From: an uncultured Mycoplasmatota bacterium
GTDB taxonomy: Bacteria; Bacillota_I; Bacilli_A; RF39; UBA660
Direction of reading: 5' to 3'
Length of the DNA: 14,226 bases
NCBI GenBank assembly: GCA_946497375.1
Contig: CAMMKE010000026.1
Location: 1-14,226 of the forward strand
Shown: positions 1-8,217 of the stretch, piece by piece
Layout of the letters: the number at the start of each line of letters is the position of its first letter
Numbering within the stretch: the first letter of the stretch is position 1
Notes under the pieces: model-generated
What the model was told of the DNA's origin: nothing
What the model saw: the letters and a program-made list of their open reading frames with translations, nothing else
Databases searched by the model: none
Translations under genes and position numbers: made by a program

Positions 1-5
1 ATCTA

Positions 6-998
6 ATGAAATTAATAGAAAGAAAAAAAGAACTAAGAAAAAAAATAAAATCTGCAAAAACAGTTTTTATCATGGCTCACAAAGATTTAGATTTAGATGC
101 CTTAGGAAGTTCTATAGGTCTTTACATTATCTTAGAAAAACTAAATAAAAATTGTTTTCTAATTATTAATGATACAAAGCATGAATCTGGTGTCTCTAAA
201 GTATTTAAAGAACTAGAAGGATGCCTAAATATAATTAAAGATAGTGAAATAGAAGATAATCTTTATATAAGAAGTAAGAAAAATCTATTAGTAATATTAG
301 ATACAAATAAAGAAGAATTGGTCCAAGCAAGAAATGCTATTAACTATTTTGATAAAGAAAATATAGTAATATTAGACCATCACGAACTAGGAGAAACATC
401 AATTGATGCTGGACTTATGATAATAGATAATGATATCTCTAGTGCTTGTGAAATGATTACTAATCTAATAGAAGCCTATAAAATGGAACTTGACCCTTAT
501 TATGCAACTCTTTTATTATCAGGAATTGTCTTAGATACTAATAACTTTACATTAAAAACAAATTCTGAGACTTACTATGCTGCCTATTACTTATCAAGTA
601 TGGGAGCCAGTACTAAGAAAGTTCAGTATCTATTAAAACAAGATTTAAAAGAGTACATTGAAAGACAAAAAGTAATTACTAATGTCGATATTATAAATAA
701 TAGAATCGCTATCGCTAAAGGTAGTCCTTACATGGTATATCGAAGAGAAGATATCGCTAAAATAGCCGATACCCTTCTATTCTTTAACGATATAGAAGCA
801 TCATTTGTTATTGCCAAAACTACTTCTAAAACCATCTCTATTAGTGGTAGAAGCTTAGGTAACTATGACATTTCTAAAATACTTACCCCATTAGGTGGAG
901 GCGGAAACAAGACCGTAGGGGCAACACGAATAAGTGATAGTACTATTAGTAAAGTAGAGACTAAACTAAAACAAATCTTAAAAAAAGAGGAGGAATAG
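6..998 (+). CDS. gdpP: GdpP-type cyclic-di-AMP phosphodiesterase, DHH/DHHA1 part (start uncertain)
   Basis: DHH-DHHA1 phosphoesterase matching the catalytic C-terminal half of GdpP (YybT), which hydrolyses the second messenger c-di-AMP to pApA. Visible metal-site motifs, numbered from ATG 6, are H25-x3-D29-x-D31, D99 in ILDTN, D124-H125-H126 and D177 in GIVLDTNNF. The segment after D177, with its [10 protein letters not shown] stretch, is very GdpP-like. The DHHA1 loop reads GGGGN (297-301) where the family normally has GGGGH. Known GdpP proteins are about 650 aa, with two membrane helices, a PAS and a degenerate GGDEF domain before DHH; only 330 aa are seen here. The frame stays open to the left edge, so this may be a gene cut by the window. 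Alternatively the TAATG at 4-8 may be a stop/start overlap with an upstream gene, giving a stand-alone DHH protein. It sits 1 nt before rplI, the Bacillus order. Confidence 0.85.
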   Translation: MKLIERKKELRKKIKSAKTVFIMAHKDLDLDALGSSIGLYIILEKLNKNCFLIINDTKHESGVSKVFKELEGCLNIIKDSEIEDNLYIRSKKNLLVILDTNKEELVQARNAINYFDKENIVILDHHELGETSIDAGLMIIDNDISSACEMITNLIEAYKMELDPYYATLLLSGIVLDTNNFTLKTNSETYYAAYYLSSMGASTKKVQYLLKQDLKEYIERQKVITNVDIINNRIAIAKGSPYMVYRREDIAKIADTLLFFNDIEASFVIAKTTSKTISISGRSLGNYDISKILTPLGGGGNKTVGATRISDSTISKVETKLKQILKKEEE

Positions 999-999
999 C

Positions 1000-1440
1000 A
1001 TGGAAGTAATCTTTATAAAAGATTTAAAAGGACAAGGTAAAAAGGGAGAAATAAAAGAAGTAAAAGATGGATATGCTGAAAACTTCTTAATAAAAAAAGG
1101 CTATGCGATTAAGTCTACTAAAACCTCTTTAGAGAAACTAGCTGGTGAAAACAAAGCTAAAAAAGAAGAAGAGGAAAAAGCTAAGAAAGAAGCAATAAGC
1201 TTAAAAGAAAAATTAGAGAAAGTAACTTTAACTTTTAAAGTTAAAACAGGAGATAATGATAAAGTCTTTGGAAGTATTAGTGTTAAACAAATAAAGGAAG
1301 CCCTAAAAGAAAAAGGTTATGACTTTGATAAAAGTATGATTAAACTAACAAGTTCTCCTTCATCTTTAGGTTTTCATAATATTGAAGTAGAACTATATAA
1401 AAATATAACTGCCAAAGTAAAAATACATTTAGTTAAGTAG
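1000..1440 (+). CDS. rplI: 50S ribosomal protein bL9
   Basis: Ribosomal protein bL9, which binds 23S rRNA at the base of the L1 stalk and helps keep the reading frame. The N-terminal globular domain has the family signature: G12-x-G-x2-G pattern, then [16 protein letters not shown] around residues 21-36. A lysine/glutamate-rich connecting helix follows (about 45-75), then the C-terminal domain. The length of 146 aa is typical (about 148). The start is set by an AGGAGG just upstream, inside the end of gdpP. The gene starts 1 nt after the gdpP stop and ends 8 nt before dnaB, so all three are very likely one transcript. gdpP-rplI-dnaB is a conserved order in Bacillota. Confidence 0.97.
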   Translation: MEVIFIKDLKGQGKKGEIKEVKDGYAENFLIKKGYAIKSTKTSLEKLAGENKAKKEEEEKAKKEAISLKEKLEKVTLTFKVKTGDNDKVFGSISVKQIKEALKEKGYDFDKSMIKLTSSPSSLGFHNIEVELYKNITAKVKIHLVK

Positions 1441-1448
1441 GTGATAAT

Positions 1449-2795
1449 ATGGCTGTAAGACCAAGCCCTCACAATTTAGAAGCAGAAAAAAGTGTCTTAG
1501 GTTCTTGTTTTCTTTCAAATAATGCTTTATTAATGGCTATAGAAGCCTTAGATGAGACTGACTTTTATGATGCTAGACATGCTAAAATATTTACAGCATT
1601 AAAAAAATTAGTTGAAGAAAAAACACCTGTTGACTTAACTACTTTAACAACAGAATTAACTAAACTAAACTATTTAAATGATATAGGAGGAATTACTTAC
1701 TTAACAGAAATAACAACCTTTGTTCCAACTGCTACTAATGTAGAATACTATATAAAAGAAGTAGATAATGCTTCTCTTCTTAGAAGATTAATTGAAACAG
1801 CAGAGTCTATCGCTACCATAGGATATAATAGTGAAGAAAGTATAGGTGATATCTTAGATAGTGCTGAACGTAAAATCTTAACTATCGCTAAGAATAGAAA
1901 AGCTAGTGAGTTTAAATCTATAGGTGAAGTCTTAAAAAAGACTGAAGAAGATTTACAAAAGCTTGCCGAAGCTAAAGGAGAAATAACAGGTATCCCTACA
2001 GGATGGTATGATATTGATAAAGTAACCGCAGGACTTCATGAAAATGAACTTATAATCCTTGCCGCTCGTCCTGGTATGGGTAAAACTGCCTTTGCTCTTA
2101 ATCTTGCAACCTATGTTACAACTCACACAGATAAAACAGTCGCTGTATTCAATCTTGAAATGGGAGCAGAACAACTTGCTAACCGTATTATCTCATCTCT
2201 TGGACAAATAGAAGGATACAAACTTAGAACTGGTAAAATGTTAAATAATGACTGGAAGAGATTTGACCAGGCAGTTAGTAGATTAGATAATTCTAAACTA
2301 TATATAGATGATACTCCAGGTATAACAATAGGAGAAATACGTGCAAAATGTCGACGTTTAGCATCATCTCCAGATGGCCTTGACCTTGTCATAATCGACT
2401 ACCTTCAATTAATATCAGGTGGTAAAAACTATGGAGCTAATCGTCAACAAGAAGTAGCAGATATCTCAAGAAGTCTAAAAACTCTTGCAATGGAGTTACA
2501 CATTCCGGTAATTGCCTTAGCCCAACTTTCTCGTAGCGTTGAAGGAAGAGAAGATAAAAGGCCTATGCTATCAGATTTAAGGGAGTCAGGTTCAATAGAA
2601 CAGGATGCTGACCTTGTAGGTTTCCTTTATCGTGATGATTATTACAATAAAGAAGCTAAAAACGATGCTACAAGTATAAGTGAATTTATAATCGCTAAGC
2701 ATCGTGCCGGACCTCAAGCTACCATTCAGCTACTATTTAAAAAAGATACATCTACATTCTTAAATATGAGCAAAAACGAAATAGAGGAGGAATAA
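1449..2795 (+). CDS. dnaB: Replicative DNA helicase DnaB (DnaC in Bacillus)
   Basis: Hexameric ATP-driven 5'-3' helicase of the replication fork. The N-terminal helical domain (about 1-105, beginning RPSPHNLEAEKSVLG) binds primase and the loader. A linker covers about 105-180 and the RecA-like motor about 180-445. Walker A is RPGMGKT (207-213). Walker B is LVIIDYLQL (313-321), followed by the QLSRSVEGR motif (359-367). The segment SDLRESGSIEQDAD (375-388) is the usual DnaB signature. The length of 448 aa is normal and no intein is present. The start ATG follows a GGTGAT ribosome binding site overlapping the rplI stop, a weaker site than its neighbours have. The gene lies in the same operon as rplI. 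Confidence 0.97.
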   Translation: MAVRPSPHNLEAEKSVLGSCFLSNNALLMAIEALDETDFYDARHAKIFTALKKLVEEKTPVDLTTLTTELTKLNYLNDIGGITYLTEITTFVPTATNVEYYIKEVDNASLLRRLIETAESIATIGYNSEESIGDILDSAERKILTIAKNRKASEFKSIGEVLKKTEEDLQKLAEAKGEITGIPTGWYDIDKVTAGLHENELIILAARPGMGKTAFALNLATYVTTHTDKTVAVFNLEMGAEQLANRIISSLGQIEGYKLRTGKMLNNDWKRFDQAVSRLDNSKLYIDDTPGITIGEIRAKCRRLASSPDGLDLVIIDYLQLISGGKNYGANRQQEVADISRSLKTLAMELHIPVIALAQLSRSVEGREDKRPMLSDLRESGSIEQDADLVGFLYRDDYYNKEAKNDATSISEFIIAKHRAGPQATIQLLFKKDTSTFLNMSKNEIEEE

Positions 2796-2796
2796 G

Positions 2797-4314
2797 ATGA
2801 ATATAAAAACTATAATTACAATCATAGTTGCTTTAATTATCAGTCTCATTATAATATTTATAACTCCCAAAGAAGAAACAATAACGCCTAAAAACGTTTA
2901 TCGTGTATATCTAGCCGGTAAATCGGTAGGATTAATAGATGATAAAGACTCACTAGACGAGTATATAGATAAAGAACAACAGACTTTAAAAGATAAATAT
3001 AATGCTGACAAAGTCTATGCCCCAGAAGACTTAGAAGTAGTAAAAGATGTAACCTATAATGAAAACATATCTACAACAGAAGAAATATACAATAAAATTA
3101 AGGACATCGAGCCATTTACTATTAAAGGATATGCTATAACAATAGAAGGTCTTGATAGTACCAATGAACAAGGAGAAACTATAAAAGGAAAAGACCAAAC
3201 TATCTATGTTTTAGATAAAAAAGTCTTTGAAGAAGCGATGGATAATACGATAAGGTCATTTGTAGATAGTGATAGTTATGATAAATATCTAAATAATGAC
3301 CAAAAAGAAATTGAAAGTGGCAAAACAGGAACAGTTATAGAAAATATTTATATAGAAAACAAAGTAACTATAAAAGAAACAAATATTCCATCAGATGAAA
3401 CTATTTATGAAAATGTTGATGATTTAAGTAAATACTTACTATTTGGAACTCTAGATGAACAACAAAAATATACCGTTCAAGCAGGAGATACAATCAGCGA
3501 TGTTGCCTTCAATAACAAACTATCTAATGAAGAGTTCTTAATCGCTAATCCAGAGTTTACTGATGCTAATAACCTTCTATACGAAGGACAAAATGTTACG
3601 ATAAGTATTATTAAACCACAATTTAGGTTAGTAGAAATAGACCACCAAGTATCCACTCAAGATATACCTTATGAAACAGAGACAAGATATGATAATACCA
3701 AGTATAATACTTACGAAGAAACAATTCAAGAAGGACAAGTTGGTTCACAACTAGTAACATCTAAAGTAGAGAAAGTTAATGGTCAAGTAGAAAGTGCTGT
3801 TATTGATAATAATGCTACTCAAGTTTTAAAAGAACCTGTTAAAAGAATAATCGTTAAAGGTACTAAACAAAGAGGTGGCAGTGGTGGAGTTAATAGTGGA
3901 TTAAGCAGTAATACTAAAATTGAAGGATACTGGTTATGGCCAACTAGAACACCTTATTACATCAGTAGTCCATATGCTTATCGTTGGGGAACGCTTCATG
4001 ATGGTTTGGATATAGCAGGAGCAGGTTTTGGTTCACCAATTTATGCTTCTAATAATGGTATAGTAGTAGCATCATCTTATAAATGGGATAATGGTGAATA
4101 TATTGTTATTAATCATAATAATGGCTACTATACAATCTATGCTCATCTTGCCGAACGTTATGTTAGTGTAGGACAAGAAGTTTCTCAAGGAGACACTATT
4201 GGAGCGATGGGACAAACTGGATTTGCCACAGGAGTTCACTTACACTTCGGTTTGTGGAGAGGCTTTCCATATAGCCGTGGTTCATCTTCTATGAATCCGA
4301 TGAGTCTATTCTAA
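2797..4314 (+). CDS. Membrane-anchored LysM-G5-M23 peptidoglycan endopeptidase
   Basis: Extracytoplasmic zinc metallopeptidase of the LytM/M23 family, predicted to cut peptide cross-links in peptidoglycan. An uncleaved-looking hydrophobic anchor (about 5-23) is followed by an unassigned region (about 30-220). A LysM wall-binding domain (about 225-271, YTVQAGDTISDVAF) comes next, then a G5-like domain (about 277-356), a Gly/Ser linker and the M23 domain (about 395-490). Zinc ligands expected from LytM are present: H401 and D405 in HDGLD, and H483 in HLHF. The catalytic histidines H450 (YAHL) and H481 are also there, so the enzyme looks active. An AGGAGG site precedes the ATG, 1 nt after the dnaB stop. 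The stop overlaps the walJ start (TAATG), implying translational coupling. It occupies the place next to walJ where Bacillus has the WalRKHI signalling genes. No specific gene name can be given. Confidence 0.93.
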   Translation: MNIKTIITIIVALIISLIIIFITPKEETITPKNVYRVYLAGKSVGLIDDKDSLDEYIDKEQQTLKDKYNADKVYAPEDLEVVKDVTYNENISTTEEIYNKIKDIEPFTIKGYAITIEGLDSTNEQGETIKGKDQTIYVLDKKVFEEAMDNTIRSFVDSDSYDKYLNNDQKEIESGKTGTVIENIYIENKVTIKETNIPSDETIYENVDDLSKYLLFGTLDEQQKYTVQAGDTISDVAFNNKLSNEEFLIANPEFTDANNLLYEGQNVTISIIKPQFRLVEIDHQVSTQDIPYETETRYDNTKYNTYEETIQEGQVGSQLVTSKVEKVNGQVESAVIDNNATQVLKEPVKRIIVKGTKQRGGSGGVNSGLSSNTKIEGYWLWPTRTPYYISSPYAYRWGTLHDGLDIAGAGFGSPIYASNNGIVVASSYKWDNGEYIVINHNNGYYTIYAHLAERYVSVGQEVSQGDTIGAMGQTGFATGVHLHFGLWRGFPYSRGSSSMNPMSLF

Positions 4315-5099
4315 TGAAAATAAAAGTACTAGCGAGTGGATCTAAAGGAAACTGTTCCTTAATAGAAACAGCATCTGCTCGCTTTCTTATTGATGTAGGA
4401 ATTACCTATCAAAGATTAAAAAAAGAATTAGAGAAGATGAACTTAAACTTAGATGATATAGATGCCCTTCTTTTAACCCATGCTCATAATGACCATACAC
4501 GCGGTCTTAAAGTCCTTTTAAAACACACCAACTTTAAGATTTATGCAAATAAAGATATTATAAAAGAACTAGCAGTAGATATAGATAAAGAAAGAATAGA
4601 ACTTTATGATAGTATTATGCACTTAAATAGTACAGAACTAACCATCTTTAAGACAAGTCATGATGCCAAAGGCTCAGTTGGTTTCTTAATAACAGATGAT
4701 GGAAGTTCCTTAGTATATATAACAGATACGGGATACTTAAATCGTAAGTATTTTAAATTACTTACTAACAGAAATATTTATTATATAGAAAGTAATCATG
4801 ATGAGAAAATGCTTATGGATGGGCCTTATCCATATTACTTAAAACAAAGAATACTTAGTGATGAGGGGCATCTGTCTAATGAGACAACTTCAAAATATCT
4901 AAAGAAATTAGTAGGAGATAGTACTAAGTACATAATACTCGCTCATTTAAGTGAACATAACAATAAAGAAGAACTTGCTTATACAACAACAAGAGTTGCT
5001 CTACAAGATAGAAGTGATATTAAAATATTAGTAGCCAAACAAACTGAGGCTTTAGAAGAAATAGAGGTAATATATGATAAAGTTAATATGTGTAGGTAA
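4314..5099 (+). CDS. walJ: WalJ/YycJ-family metallo-beta-lactamase-fold hydrolase
   Basis: MBL-fold protein of the YycJ/WalJ (VicX) family. Its substrate is not firmly known; genetic studies link it to cell-wall homeostasis and to coordinating division with replication. The metal site is complete: THAHNDH (H56, H58, D60, H61), H116, D138 in ITDTG, H162 in ESNHD and H211 in LAHLSEHNN. The length of 261 aa agrees with the family (about 264). The ATG overlaps the M23 gene stop (TAATG) and the 3' end overlaps rlmH by 26 nt. In Bacillus walJ lies close upstream of rlmH, the same relation as here, which supports the assignment. walRKHI are not present in this window. Confidence 0.93.
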   Translation: MKIKVLASGSKGNCSLIETASARFLIDVGITYQRLKKELEKMNLNLDDIDALLLTHAHNDHTRGLKVLLKHTNFKIYANKDIIKELAVDIDKERIELYDSIMHLNSTELTIFKTSHDAKGSVGFLITDDGSSLVYITDTGYLNRKYFKLLTNRNIYYIESNHDEKMLMDGPYPYYLKQRILSDEGHLSNETTSKYLKKLVGDSTKYIILAHLSEHNNKEELAYTTTRVALQDRSDIKILVAKQTEALEEIEVIYDKVNMCR

Positions 5100-5529
5100 A
5101 ATTAAAGAAAAATACTTAAATGAGGCGATAGATGAATATAAAAAGAGACTATCTAAATATACAAAATTAGACATAATAGAACTACCTGATAGTAGTTACA
5201 ATGAAATAGATAAAGTAAAAAAAGAGGAAGGTAAACTCATTTTAAAGCACATAAAAGAAACTGATAATGTTATTATTCTTGACATAAATGGACAGGAATT
5301 ATCATCAGTAGAGTTAACTACTAAATTATGTTTCATAGAAACGATGAATAGTAATATAACCTTTATAATAGGAGGAAGTTACGGCCTAAGTGAAGAAGTA
5401 AAGAAAAGAGCGAATTATAGTATATCTTTTTCTAAACTAACTTTTCCTCATCAACTATTTAGAGTTATATTACTAGAACAACTTTATAGAACATATAAAA
5501 TAAGAAATAATGAAAACTATCATAAGTAG
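5074..5529 (+). CDS. rlmH: 23S rRNA pseudouridine-1915 N3-methyltransferase RlmH
   Basis: SPOUT-class methyltransferase that uses S-adenosylmethionine to methylate pseudouridine 1915 in helix 69 of 23S rRNA, acting on assembled 70S ribosomes as a homodimer. The N-terminus IKLICVGKIKEKYL is typical. The trefoil-knot cofactor loop is FIIGGSYGL (97-105), then SKLTFPHQLFR (120-130), and the conserved C-terminus ends NENYHK. The length of 151 aa is slightly below the usual 159. The start at ATG 5074 lies within walJ, preceded by AGAGGT; starting later would remove the conserved N-terminus. The 26-nt overlap suggests coupled translation. Confidence 0.96.
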   Translation: MIKLICVGKIKEKYLNEAIDEYKKRLSKYTKLDIIELPDSSYNEIDKVKKEEGKLILKHIKETDNVIILDINGQELSSVELTTKLCFIETMNSNITFIIGGSYGLSEEVKKRANYSISFSKLTFPHQLFRVILLEQLYRTYKIRNNENYHK

Positions 5530-5540
5530 GAGTGAGAAGT

Positions 5541-6203
5541 ATGATTGGAAACGATTGGGATATTTATTTAAAAGATGAATATAATAAAGACTATTTTAAA
5601 AAATTAATAGATTTTGTTAATAATGAATATAAAGAAAAGACTATTTATCCACCTAAAAATGAGATATTTAATGCCTTAAGACATACTCCATATAAAGATG
5701 TAAAAGTCGTAATACTAGGACAAGACCCATATCATGGAGAACATCAAGCAGAAGGACTATCTTTCTCTGTTAAAAATGGTATTAGAAAGCCCCCATCATT
5801 ACAAAATATCTTTAAGGAGTTAAATGATGACTTAGGAATACCTTTTCCTAAAACTAGTAGCCTTATTCCTTGGGCAGACCAAGGAGTATTACTTCTTAAT
5901 GCCGTATTAACAGTAGAAGCGAATATGGCAGCCTCTCATAAAGATAAAGGCTGGGAAATATTTACTGATAAGATAATAGAACTATTAGATAAAAAAGAGG
6001 AGCCTATAGTATTCATTCTTTGGGGAAGCTTTGCAAGAAATAAAAAGAAGTTAATAACTAATAAAAATCACTATATAGTAGAGTCAGCCCATCCTTCACC
6101 GCTTTCTGCTTACAATGGCTTCTTTGGTAGTAAACCATTCTCTAAGACTAATAACTTCCTAATCTCTAAAGGTCTAAAACCAATAGATTGGAAAATAGAT
6201 TAA
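5541..6203 (+). CDS. ung: Uracil-DNA glycosylase, family 1
   Basis: Removes uracil from DNA to start base-excision repair. Numbered from ATG 5541, the catalytic water-activating loop is GQDPYHG (60-66, D62). The uracil-pocket segment GVLLLNAVLT spans 115-124 and the DNA-intercalation loop HPSPLS is 184-189 (H184), followed by YNGFFGSKPFSKTN. The length of 220 aa matches the family. A GTG at 5532 would add three residues, but the AGGAG at 5528-5532 sits 8 nt before ATG 5541 and overlaps that GTG, so the ATG is preferred. It starts 11 nt after rlmH and is the last gene of the operon; a hairpin terminator begins at its stop codon. Confidence 0.96.
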   Translation: MIGNDWDIYLKDEYNKDYFKKLIDFVNNEYKEKTIYPPKNEIFNALRHTPYKDVKVVILGQDPYHGEHQAEGLSFSVKNGIRKPPSLQNIFKELNDDLGIPFPKTSSLIPWADQGVLLLNAVLTVEANMAASHKDKGWEIFTDKIIELLDKKEEPIVFILWGSFARNKKKLITNKNHYIVESAHPSPLSAYNGFFGSKPFSKTNNFLISKGLKPIDWKID

Positions 6204-6233
6204 CTAGTAATAAGCCTACTAGTTTTTCTTTTT
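6202..6233 (+). terminator. Rho-independent terminator after ung
   Basis: A perfect 8-bp inverted repeat (AACTAGTA at 6202-6209 and TACTAGTT at 6217-6224) with a 7-nt loop is followed by a T-rich tract to about 6233. It begins inside the ung stop codon and closes the gdpP-ung operon. Confidence 0.85.
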
Positions 6234-6295
6234 CTAATAGCTGGAAATAAATGGAAAAATATCGTTATTTATGACACAATTAAATCAAAATATCT

Positions 6296-6304
6296 TGCTA
6301 TAAT
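6296..6304 (+). promoter_or_regulatory. Extended -10 promoter of the 6346 gene
   Basis: TGCTATAAT is a perfect -10 hexamer (6299-6304) with the TGn extension. No good -35 lies at 17 nt, which is common for extended -10 promoters. The position between the ung terminator and the next gene supports it. Confidence 0.65.
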
Positions 6305-6345
6305 CCTTAAAAACAACTAAAATAAGTTTAAAGGAGAAGAAAAAA

Positions 6346-6891
6346 ATGGAAGAAGTAGAAAAAACAAAAGATTTAACAGAAATAATAGAAAGCTTATCTA
6401 AAGTTTTTCATAATGATAATCATTATCACTTTGAAAAAGATAATATCAAAATAGATATAACAGTAGATACATATCTAAAAGAATTTATTCCAAACGGAAT
6501 AAGATTAAATAGTTGTGATTCTAGGTTTAGGAGTGTAGATAAAGTATCTCCATTAGAAGAACAATTTACTAGTGATGTAATTGCCTTTCAATACTATGAT
6601 ACTAAAGAAGTAAAAATAGATGGAGAAAGATATAACACTAAAAAGCATAGTGTATCCAAAAAGATATATTTAGGACAAAGAATAAGCCCTGAAGAATTAA
6701 TAGAAAAAAGTAAAAGTGATGCTAGATTAATACCTTATGTTAATTACTTAAATCTAGAAGTTCCTGAATCAATTATTTACTGTGATAATGGTACTATCGT
6801 AACTAATATAGGAGACGATGCTATAACATTAGAAGAGTTAAGAAAAGAATATGAAACTAGTAAAACTTATAAAAAAAACATTGGCAACTAG
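6346..6891 (+). CDS. Unrecognised 181-aa cytoplasmic protein
   Basis: I do not recognise this family. The product has no signal peptide or membrane helix and is rich in charged residues. An N-terminal helix (about 1-22) precedes a mixed alpha/beta body, and only two cysteines occur (C57, C146). A lysine-rich stretch lies at the C-terminus. The start is well supported: AAGGAG at 6331-6336 is 9 nt before the ATG, and an extended -10 promoter lies 42 nt upstream, so it is a single-gene unit separate from the ung operon. It converges on lemA, and the two stop codons lie within one shared hairpin. Codon use looks like that of its neighbours, so there is no sign of recent transfer. A lineage-specific conserved protein is the cautious description. 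Confidence 0.75.
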   Translation: MEEVEKTKDLTEIIESLSKVFHNDNHYHFEKDNIKIDITVDTYLKEFIPNGIRLNSCDSRFRSVDKVSPLEEQFTSDVIAFQYYDTKEVKIDGERYNTKKHSVSKKIYLGQRISPEELIEKSKSDARLIPYVNYLNLEVPESIIYCDNGTIVTNIGDDAITLEELRKEYETSKTYKKNIGN

Positions 6892-6902
6892 GTCAATGTT
6901 TT
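6875..6902. terminator. Bidirectional terminator between the 6346 gene and lemA
   Basis: A perfect 9-bp inverted repeat (AAAACATTG at 6875-6883 and CAATGTTTT at 6894-6902) has a 10-nt loop that contains the + strand gene's stop and abuts the lemA stop. The A8 run on its left becomes a strong U tract for the minus-strand transcript. The T run for the + strand is shorter. Confidence 0.75.
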
Positions 6903-7423
6903 AATATTTCAAAAGTTTCTCTTTTCTCTAATTTATAAGTCTCTATATCTTGATAATGAGAAAAGGTTTTAATTAAATTAGTTGGGAACTTATGAGAAAG
7001 ATAAATAATCTCTTCGCCATTATCATTATAATACTTTAAAGCTGCTCTTAAATCATTTTCATTTTCGTTTAATTTATCTACTAAAGCATCTAGTTTCTTA
7101 AAATCAAGTTTATCCTCATAGTCATCTATTATCTTTAGAATCTCAGTAGTCATATCCATTAATTCTTGATATAACTCATGATGATTAAGTCTTTTAGATT
7201 TTAATTTAATAACTTCAGGAATATCTTTTATTTTAGCCTCTTCTAAAATAGGAATAATCTTTAAAAGTATCTCTTCTTTTTTTTGTAATAAAATATCTAA
7301 ATTATTATCGGCTTCCTTCACCTTAATATATAAAAAGTTATATTTATTTTTACAAACTAAAACCATTATTACACAAATTAAAATAATTAATAAAATAACC
7401 CCAACAATAATAGCATAAATCAT
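6893..7423 (-). CDS. lemA: LemA-family membrane protein
   Basis: LemA-family protein: one N-terminal membrane helix (about 1-24, IYAIIVGVILLIILI) followed by a long helical bundle outside or at the membrane. The family signatures are weak but recognisable: YNFLYIKVKEADNNLDILLQK near 29-48 in place of the usual YN-LV-x5-EA-xDIQLKRR, and DLRAALKYYND...FPTNLIKTF near 124-154 in place of the usual YN...FPxNLxAxxF. Biochemical function is not settled in any bacterium. The start is ATG 7423 (176 aa). A longer in-frame reading from TTG 7531 is possible, but it would place the TATAAT at 7445-7450 inside the gene, add a second hydrophobic stretch and make the protein longer than the family norm. It is the last gene of the minus-strand envelope cluster. 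Confidence 0.8.
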   Translation of the reverse strand: MIYAIIVGVILLIILICVIMVLVCKNKYNFLYIKVKEADNNLDILLQKKEEILLKIIPILEEAKIKDIPEVIKLKSKRLNHHELYQELMDMTTEILKIIDDYEDKLDFKKLDALVDKLNENENDLRAALKYYNDNGEEIIYLSHKFPTNLIKTFSHYQDIETYKLEKRETFEILKH

Positions 7424-7444
7424 TAGTATCACATCCTTAATAGT

Positions 7445-7453
7445 ATTATAGCA
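7445..7453 (-). promoter_or_regulatory. Extended -10 promoter of lemA
   Basis: On the minus strand TGCTATAAT lies about 21 nt before the lemA ATG, with AAGGATGTGAT in between as ribosome binding region. The flanking sequence 7444-7462 matches the promoters at 8829 and 9501 in 18 of 19 positions, so these promoters are related. Confidence 0.65.
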
Positions 7454-7571
7454 AATGAAAAGCTTAAAATCTATAAGAAAGAATACAAAATAGACAGCAA
7501 GAGAAAAATAGAATATTTTAATTAAAGTCAAAACATTATATCTCTAGCTTATTAAATAATATTATATTAAG

Positions 7572-8102
7572 TTAATCTAAAGATGATGAAATAAAGTTAT
7601 TATTATTATCAAATACAATAGTATATGTAGTGCCCTGTTTTAAATTATTGTATGTTGAAACAGGAAAATAGTTAGCATCAACTTGTGGATTAGAAATAGC
7701 TGTGGTCTTATCATAATCTATATAATATGGAAAAGACTCTCTTAAAGCTGTAGTTGCATTATAATCTGGAAATATAACCTTAACTGTTAATATATACTGA
7801 TCATTTTCTTTAATTGCTTTCATTATCATAAATAAAGGACTTGGCCCAGCCGTATGATAAATTTCTATACTATCTAATTTATCTTTAATATCATTTATAG
7901 TAATGTTATGATTATTAAAATAATAATTTTCTCCATTGCTTGGATCAAAACCACTACTTATTATATTTGAAAGAGTCTGAACCTCATCATCCATAATTGA
8001 TAATACTTCAATATTAGAATCTTCCTTATTTTCTTGCAATACATTAATATAATCATTTTTTTCCTTTAACTTATCTTCTAAATTACTGTAATCTACACTC
8101 AT
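7572..8102 (-). pseudogene. 3' part of a membrane-anchored protein gene cut by the IS200-type element
   Basis: An open frame of 176 codons can still be read from ATG 8102, but it has no ribosome binding site and no promoter before it. The IS element begins only about 5 nt upstream. The product opens with a charged, coiled-coil-like segment (DYSNLEDKLKEKNDYINVLQ) and continues into a polar C-terminal domain (about 60-176). It has no export signal of its own. The missing start is found across the element at 8793-8721: promoter, ribosome binding site and a signal-anchor. Joining 8721 to 8107 gives one uninterrupted frame of about 202 codons. What is seen is the split; that it was one gene is an inference. 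The family is not recognised. If expressed at all, the remnant would stay in the cytoplasm. Confidence 0.75.
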
Positions 8103-8112
8103 AAATTTAATA

Positions 8113-8143
8113 ACTAATGACCATACGGTGCATGGTCATTAGT
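8113..8143. repeat. Left-end palindrome of the IS200-type element
   Basis: A perfect 12-bp inverted repeat with arms at 8113-8124 and 8132-8143 and loop ACGGTGC. In IS200 a stem-loop near the left end is known to block transcription entering from outside; a similar role is inferred here. Confidence 0.75.
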
Positions 8144-8165
8144 CTAGGGTTTAATTCCCCGTTGC

Positions 8166-8194
8166 TTGCAACGTAAGGCCGAACGTAGTATTAT
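8166..8194 (+). promoter_or_regulatory. Possible tnpA promoter
   Basis: TTGCAA (8166-8171) and TATTAT (8189-8194) are separated by 17 nt, 23 nt before the tnpA start codon. The -35 element overlaps the left-end hairpin, so folding or TnpA binding could affect expression. Weak evidence. Confidence 0.35.
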
Positions 8195-8217
8195 AAATAC
8201 GAAGTGAGGGCGATGTT

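Noticed and set aside
1953..2392. Two minus-strand open frames inside dnaB
   Set aside because: They are shadows of the well-supported helicase gene, with no ribosome binding sites and no family resemblance.
7424..7531. N-terminal extension of lemA from TTG 7531
   Set aside because: It would include the lemA promoter, adds an atypical second hydrophobic segment and lacks a good ribosome binding site.
7540..7571. AT-only inverted repeats after the interrupted gene as a terminator
   Set aside because: The pairing is only A/T in an A/T-rich stretch, with no clear U tract.
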